Assembly (NCBI RefSeq): GCF_030265065.1
Contig: NC_080407.1
Coordinates: 38,157,166-38,221,165, forward strand
DNA: 64,000 nt
Direction: 5' to 3'
From: Corythoichthys intestinalis
Lineage: Eukaryota; Chordata; Actinopteri; Syngnathiformes; Syngnathidae
Position numbers and translations under genes: made by a program. Below, piece by piece: positions 59,336-64,000 of this stretch. A model generated the notes under the pieces. It did no database searches, was not told where the DNA came from, and worked only from the letters and a program-made list of their open reading frames with translations. The first letter of the stretch is position 1, and the number at the start of each line of letters is the position of its first letter.

Positions 59336-60276
59336 TTACCCCATAATTTCTGGACTATTGGGCGCCCCTGATTACAAGCCTCACCCAGTACATTTTTAAA
59401 GGAAAAACCAGTTTTTACATACATAAGCCTCTCCTGCCTACAAGCCGCGTGTGCCCACTTAGTAAAATGAGACATTGACAAAGAAATACAGTTTTCAAAC
59501 GTTTAATAACACACCTTAACTTTTCGTTCCAAACAGCGCCGGCAAACACGGGAGTTATATAACAGCGGCACGGAAGTTGCATAGCATCAGCATGGCGGTG
59601 CAGCACTAATTGTGCTGGTTAAGTAAAACATAAAAGTCTTTGTTAGCAATATTCATCTTCTTCCTGTGCATTCAAACCATGAAAGTCTTCACCCTCAGCG
59701 TCGGATATGAAGACGCTCAGATGCACTTCGCCATGCACACCACTTACTCAGTCTGTCCTTCGCGTCGCCTTCAATGTCTCCCATAATGAGGCATATTCAC
59801 TCCCAGCCTGTGCCGTCCTCCTCGCAGCAGACTGGTCCCTCAAAGCCCACTTGTGATGGCGGACTCTTTCACAGCGCTTCACACGCTAGGCTCCCCCAAA
59901 GCTGCTCTTCGCATTCGGCGAGTCTTGGCAAGCGATCTCTCTCCGCTCGTCATCAAAGCGTCCCATACAACTCGGATGGCCAATTTAATTTCTTCTTGCA
60001 TTTTCCATGATGCAGGTCTGCCAATTCTAGTCATGCACAAAGACGAGGGTTCGCCACCCCTATTCATGCACAATGTACAAAGTTAAACTACCGGTAGTAG
60101 TGCAAACTAGCGTCTTCCTCGACACATATATTCCACGTGTCTCACTCCCACATTCCATGTTCGAGCGCCCCTGGCGGCCGTCAGAAAAATACACAAATTG
60201 GCCGCATCACTGCACACACCGCAGGACCCAAAATGAGAGAAAAATGTAGCGGCTTGTAGTCCGGAAATTACGGTAA
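59336..60276. mobile_element. Inverted-repeat element, TTACC...GGACTA ends
   Basis: The left end TTACCCCATAATTTCTGGAC and the right end GTCCGGAAATTACGGTAA are mirror images with a few changes, followed inward by ACAAGCC and GGCTTGT. It belongs to the same broad type of ends as the relic in array unit 6 (ACTATAAGTCG). No coding frame of note. Confidence 0.7.
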
Positions 60277-60821
60277 TCATGGTTTTATACGTTCTGCACT
60301 TGAACTACACGATAGCAAATTAGCTAATTAGCTTAGCGCTCGGCGCTAACCATTAACATCTCGAAAACAACAACAATAAAGGCTGAACAGTACAAGAGTA
60401 TTCGTGTACTCACCTCTTATAGATGCACACGTCTTAGCAACACACGCAGGACATTGTTCAATTGAAATGCCTTAAAGCTACAGCTGGAAATCTGAAAGAC
60501 AAGGAGCAACGAACTATCTCTCTTCCCCTCTCGCTCTAAAAAAATAACTTGCGCACAAAAGCGCGACCGCTGGGTCGTGCTTTTGTTTCTGCCTGTCTCA
60601 TACACAAATTTATTTTCCAGTCTTTTAAAAAGGAGTAAATCTCTCTCCCAGTAACTGGGAGCATCCATCATAACGTTGTGCGTGCGTCCGTTAACTGTGT
60701 CTGGGCGGCAGACGTTTCTTGAATTTCGTTTCGCTACGACCGGCTGTCATTAAGTTATGAGTGAAAATCATCGTTTTTGAACCTTTATGAATCGTCATCG
60801 AATCGTCACGTGTCAAATCAC
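60277..60821. other. Intron 2 stretch, no gene
   Basis: AT-rich sequence with no exon or recognised repeat. It ends with the target duplication of the following hAT element. Confidence 0.5.
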
Positions 60822-61748
60822 TAGAGGTGTGCAAAATTTCCGATTCTTAGATTATTCGCGATTCGGCCGTGGTAGATTCGAGAACGATTCACAAACATCC
60901 AAATTCCGATTATTGAAATATGCCAAGTAAAGCGGAAGTACAACACACTCAGCGCGCCGCACGGTCAATGAGCAACGGAGCGAGAGTAGCTAAACATCAT
61001 GCTTCTCATTACCCGGCCCCTCGGGTAATGCCAATGCTCAACTCACGGCTCTAGCTCAACTCATGCCACGAGATAAAAAAAAACACAACAACATACCTGA
61101 AGCTGCTACAAAAGTACGTCATCCACATAATGTTACGGTAGATATCATTTATATAAGACTAGATGCACTACAGTAGCGGTAGCGTTTGCAGCACATCTAC
61201 AAAAAGCTGGATGCAGACGTAGTAAACGGCCGCCATCTTAAAGCAGTACACTTCTCTGCAAGGCTGTTGTAGCGAACCTTCCAAGCAAACCTAATTAACT
61301 TTTTATCTAAAATACTCCTAAATCGGTAAAATATTGACTTGAATCTATCTTTAAAATAGTTTTAAAACTTTCACATGTCGAAAGTTGACAAAAGGGAAAT
61401 TATGGATTAACGGGAGCAATTTTAACAACTTTAACGGTTGATTCACAACATTAAATTAATTGAATGTAGTTTAAAGCTGCTGATACAGAATGGGGACTGG
61501 AGTTTTTTATTTACTGTTATTTTTGTATATTTGTTTACTGCTATATGTTAACTTGATACTGAAATAGTAGTTTGGTTTAGCCTGAGTATATTTTTGAACA
61601 ATTTTGGAACTAATGTACAAAACATTAAAAAAAAAAAAAAAATTTTAAAGGGGGGGGGGGTGCATCAATAATCGTTTTAGAATCGAATCGGACCATCTGA
61701 ATCGTTATCGTAATCGAATCATTAGGTGCCCAAAGATTCCCAGCTCTA
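60822..61748. mobile_element. hAT-type element, 927 bp, perfect 8-bp target duplication
   Basis: It begins TAGAGGTGTGCAAAATTTCC and ends GATTCCCAGCTCTA. CAAATCAC flanks it at 60814-60821 and 61749-61756. Both subterminal parts are rich in GATTCG/CGAATC text. It has no transposase frame. It ends less than 200 bp before exon 3 of the zinc-finger gene. Confidence 0.9.
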
Positions 61749-61940
61749 CAAATCACGATGCATGTAATAATCGAATTTTTGGAACTACTCTACATGGCAG
61801 TGACAACCCAGAATGCATCTCATACGCGAGCGTATGTACGCGCGTGTACGAGATGCAGCTCTCAGCTAGTCTAACCTCACAGCCTACTAGCTGGACAGAC
61901 GGTCCATAAAATATATCATTTCTCCTCTTGTGTCTTGCAG

Positions 61941-63406
61941 GTTTCAGCAAATATTTTGGTCCTGAGTGGCAGGGGTCTGAGTCTCCTTCCATTAAAGAGG
62001 AATTTGAGCACCCGCAAATGAAACGGGAAGAGCCAGAGCACCCTCAACAGCAAAAGAGAGAAGTGCAACTTCCAATCAAAAAGGAGGAGGTAGAGCTGCC
62101 ATACATTAAAGAGGAGGACGATATCACCAGGTTGACTGGTGAGCCCCTGAAGAGCAAAGATTGTCTGAGTGAGGCCAGCAGAGGGACAGAGCCTCCAAGC
62201 AGCAGCTCAACAGAAGGCTTGCAAACTGACATTTTCATCGCTCCATCAGACAGAAATGGCGCCACATCACACTCAACTTACAATGATGATGGTCATAAGA
62301 AATCTCACCATGACGACAAACACTGTAAATGCTCTCAGTGTGGGAAAACCTTTGCTAATAAGCATACCTGTCTTAGGCATATCAGGAGCCACACTGGCGA
62401 AAAACCTTTTGTCTGCTCAGTTTGTAGTCAAGAATTCAGTCGAAAGCAAGACATACAAAGACACATAAGAACTCACACTGGCGAAAAACCTTGTTCCTGC
62501 TCCGTTTGTGGTCAAGGATTCACTCGAAAGGAACACTTGAAAATACACACAAGAACCCACACTGGCGAAAAACCTTTTTCCTGCTCAGTTTGTGATCAAA
62601 GATTCAGTCACAAGAGCACCTTAAAAAAACACACAAGAACCCACACTGGTGAAAAACCTTTTTCCTGCTCAGTTTGTGGAAAAGGATTCAGTCTAAAGCA
62701 AGACTTGAAAACACACACAAGAACCCACACTGGTGAAAAACCTTTTGTCTGCTCAGTTTGTGGTCATAAATTCACTCGAAAGGGAACCTTAAACAGTCAC
62801 ACAAGAACCCACACTGGTGAAAAACCTTTTTCCTGCTCGATTTGCGGTAAAGGATTCAGTCGAAAGCAAGACTTACAAAGACACATAAGAACCCATACTG
62901 GTGAAAAACCTTTTTCCTGCTCCGTTTGTGGTCAAGGATTCACTCGAAAGGAACACTTGAAACTACACACAAGAACCCACACTGGTGAAAAACCTTTTTC
63001 CTGCTCAGTTTGTGATCAAAGATTCAGTCAGAAAAGCACCTTAAAAAAACACACAATAACCCACACTGGTGAAAAACCTTTTTCCTGCTCAGTTTGTGGA
63101 AAAGTATTCAGTCTAAAGCAAGACTTGAAAACACACACAAGAACCCACACTGGTGAAAAACCTTTTGTCTGCTCAGTTTGTGGTCATAAATTCACTCGAA
63201 AGCAACACTTGAAAATACACACAAGAACCCACACTGGTGAAAAACCTTTTTCCTGCTCGATTTGCGGTAAAGGATTCAGTCAAAAGCACGACTTACAAAG
63301 ACACATAAGAAACCACACTGGTGAAAAACCTTTTTCATGCTCCTCTTGTGGTGAAGCATTCAGTCAAAAGCAAAAATTAAAAATACATTTCACAACCCAC
63401 ACCTGA
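61941..63406 (+). CDS. Zinc-finger gene, exon 3: 13 C2H2 fingers
   Basis: Acceptor TGTCTTGCAG precedes the exon, and its first two bases complete a Gly codon from exon 2. A ~130-residue acidic/Pro-rich linker (SPSIKEEFEHPQ, LPYIKEEDDITRL) leads into 13 tandem C2H2 fingers with TGEKPF linkers, starting at CSQCGKTF and ending CSSCGEAF...HFTTHT. All 13 keep both Cys and both His. Fingers 2-6 and 7-11 are a tandem duplication of five fingers (420 bp period), and finger 12 repeats the type of 2 and 7. With exons 1 and 2 the protein is about 557 residues. It is expected to be a nuclear sequence-specific DNA-binding protein; the target is unknown. After the stop, text like CSVC in the same frame is the relic of a 14th finger. 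Confidence 0.9.
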
Positions 63407-64000
63407 AAAAACCCTTTTTCCTGCTCAGTTTGTAGTCATTCGGAAAGATCGGATGAAGAGACGTGTGTGTGTTGGTGTGAGAAGCAGTGGCCAATGACTG
63501 TTTTGACTGTCATCCATGCTGTTGACGATTGCAGTTTTGGGGGCTTACATGTGCTTTGTCCAATCCTTGTTTGATGTAGATCCACACTATTGCCTAAAGT
63601 ATTGGCTTACCTGATTTAACTCCCAAGTTAAGTGAATTGTGGAAACTGTTTCTTAAACACAGCCTCACGAGATGCTTTCATTTTTGTTGATTTTAGAGGA
63701 GGCTGTAACGTGCAACTTAAAATACATGGCTGCTTATTCAACTACATTACCGCCACAAAATGCAACTTTTATTCTCATAAAAATCGTACAACATATTTTC
63801 TCGCCATGACAGTTCGACTTTTTTTCCCCCCATTCTAACAGTATGACTTTAATGTCTTTTTTTTTGTGCGGCTCTTATACTCTGTCGTATAAATTGGACA
63901 CTGATATTTTTATTGTTTGTGCTTTTCATCATACCAGCCCCCGCCAATGAAAATCTCTCGACTCTGCTGGGAACTTTTAAGTGTTTGTACTTCACCGTCC
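63407..64000 (+). other. 3' flank / likely 3' UTR of the zinc-finger gene
   Basis: Begins with a decayed 14th finger (AAACCCTTTTTCCTGCTCAG). No AATAAA signal was found before the window end, so the transcript may continue beyond it. Confidence 0.6.

Noticed and set aside
59774-60086. Overlapping frames in the 59.3-60.3 kb element
   Set aside because: They lie inside a non-autonomous inverted-repeat element, overlap on both strands and show no domain.
62044-62468. Frames antisense to or out of frame with the finger exon
   Set aside because: Shadows of the real reading frame of the zinc-finger gene.

Overview
The window is animal nuclear DNA, almost certainly from a percomorph teleost fish. 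Coding exons are split by introns with GT/AG borders. The window also holds a fish V-SINE, a Tc1-like 3' end of a type common in fish, several hAT-type elements and a teleost-style C2H2 zinc-finger gene. No bacterial, organellar or CRISPR feature is visible. A pipefish or seahorse relative is possible, but the sequence alone does not settle it.

Region 1 (1-24525) is a head-to-tail array of about nine units of 2.76-3.16 kb. Every unit ends in a GC hairpin followed by CTAG at a TTA-rich junction, and some begin with a second hairpin (AGGGCCCGAGCAC...GTGCGAAGGCCCT). Each unit is built from two internal half-copies fused at a constant junction. Adjacent units form a higher-order pattern: unit 1 and unit 3 are almost identical with an offset of 5746 bp. 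Unit 6 is an old, rearranged unit carrying a truncated SINE and a DNA-transposon relic. The array has no convincing genes, but at least five units carry an exact match to the CTCF core consensus, all in one orientation.

Region 2 (24.5-43.3 kb) is a graveyard of transposons. It holds four THAP-domain exon relics (one duplicated as a large inverted repeat), a 2.6 kb giant fold-back element with 6-bp target duplications, and a three-level nest: a Tc1-like 3' end split by an ISL2EU-type element, which is itself split by a 2.0 kb hAT element with perfect 8-bp duplications. The ISL2EU-type element has two convergent genes, a THAP/DDE transposase and a SWIM/YqaJ/PHD partner, and both are internally deleted.

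Region 3 (43302-48814) is a Ginger-like element with an integrase-type transposase, a Ulp1-like protease and terminal inverted repeats that carry 39-42 bp subrepeats. It is broken.

Region 4 (about 49.2-64 kb) holds the only gene that looks intact: a three-exon C2H2 zinc-finger gene on the + strand (49474-49570, 52778-52888, 61941-63406). It encodes about 557 residues with 13 fingers. Its introns are filled by a full-length SINE, two hAT-type elements and other inverted-repeat elements. A paralogous first exon of this gene type lies alone at 31148-31274 on the - strand. The window therefore sets a putative DNA-binding zinc-finger gene among many mobile elements; any functional link between them is inference.
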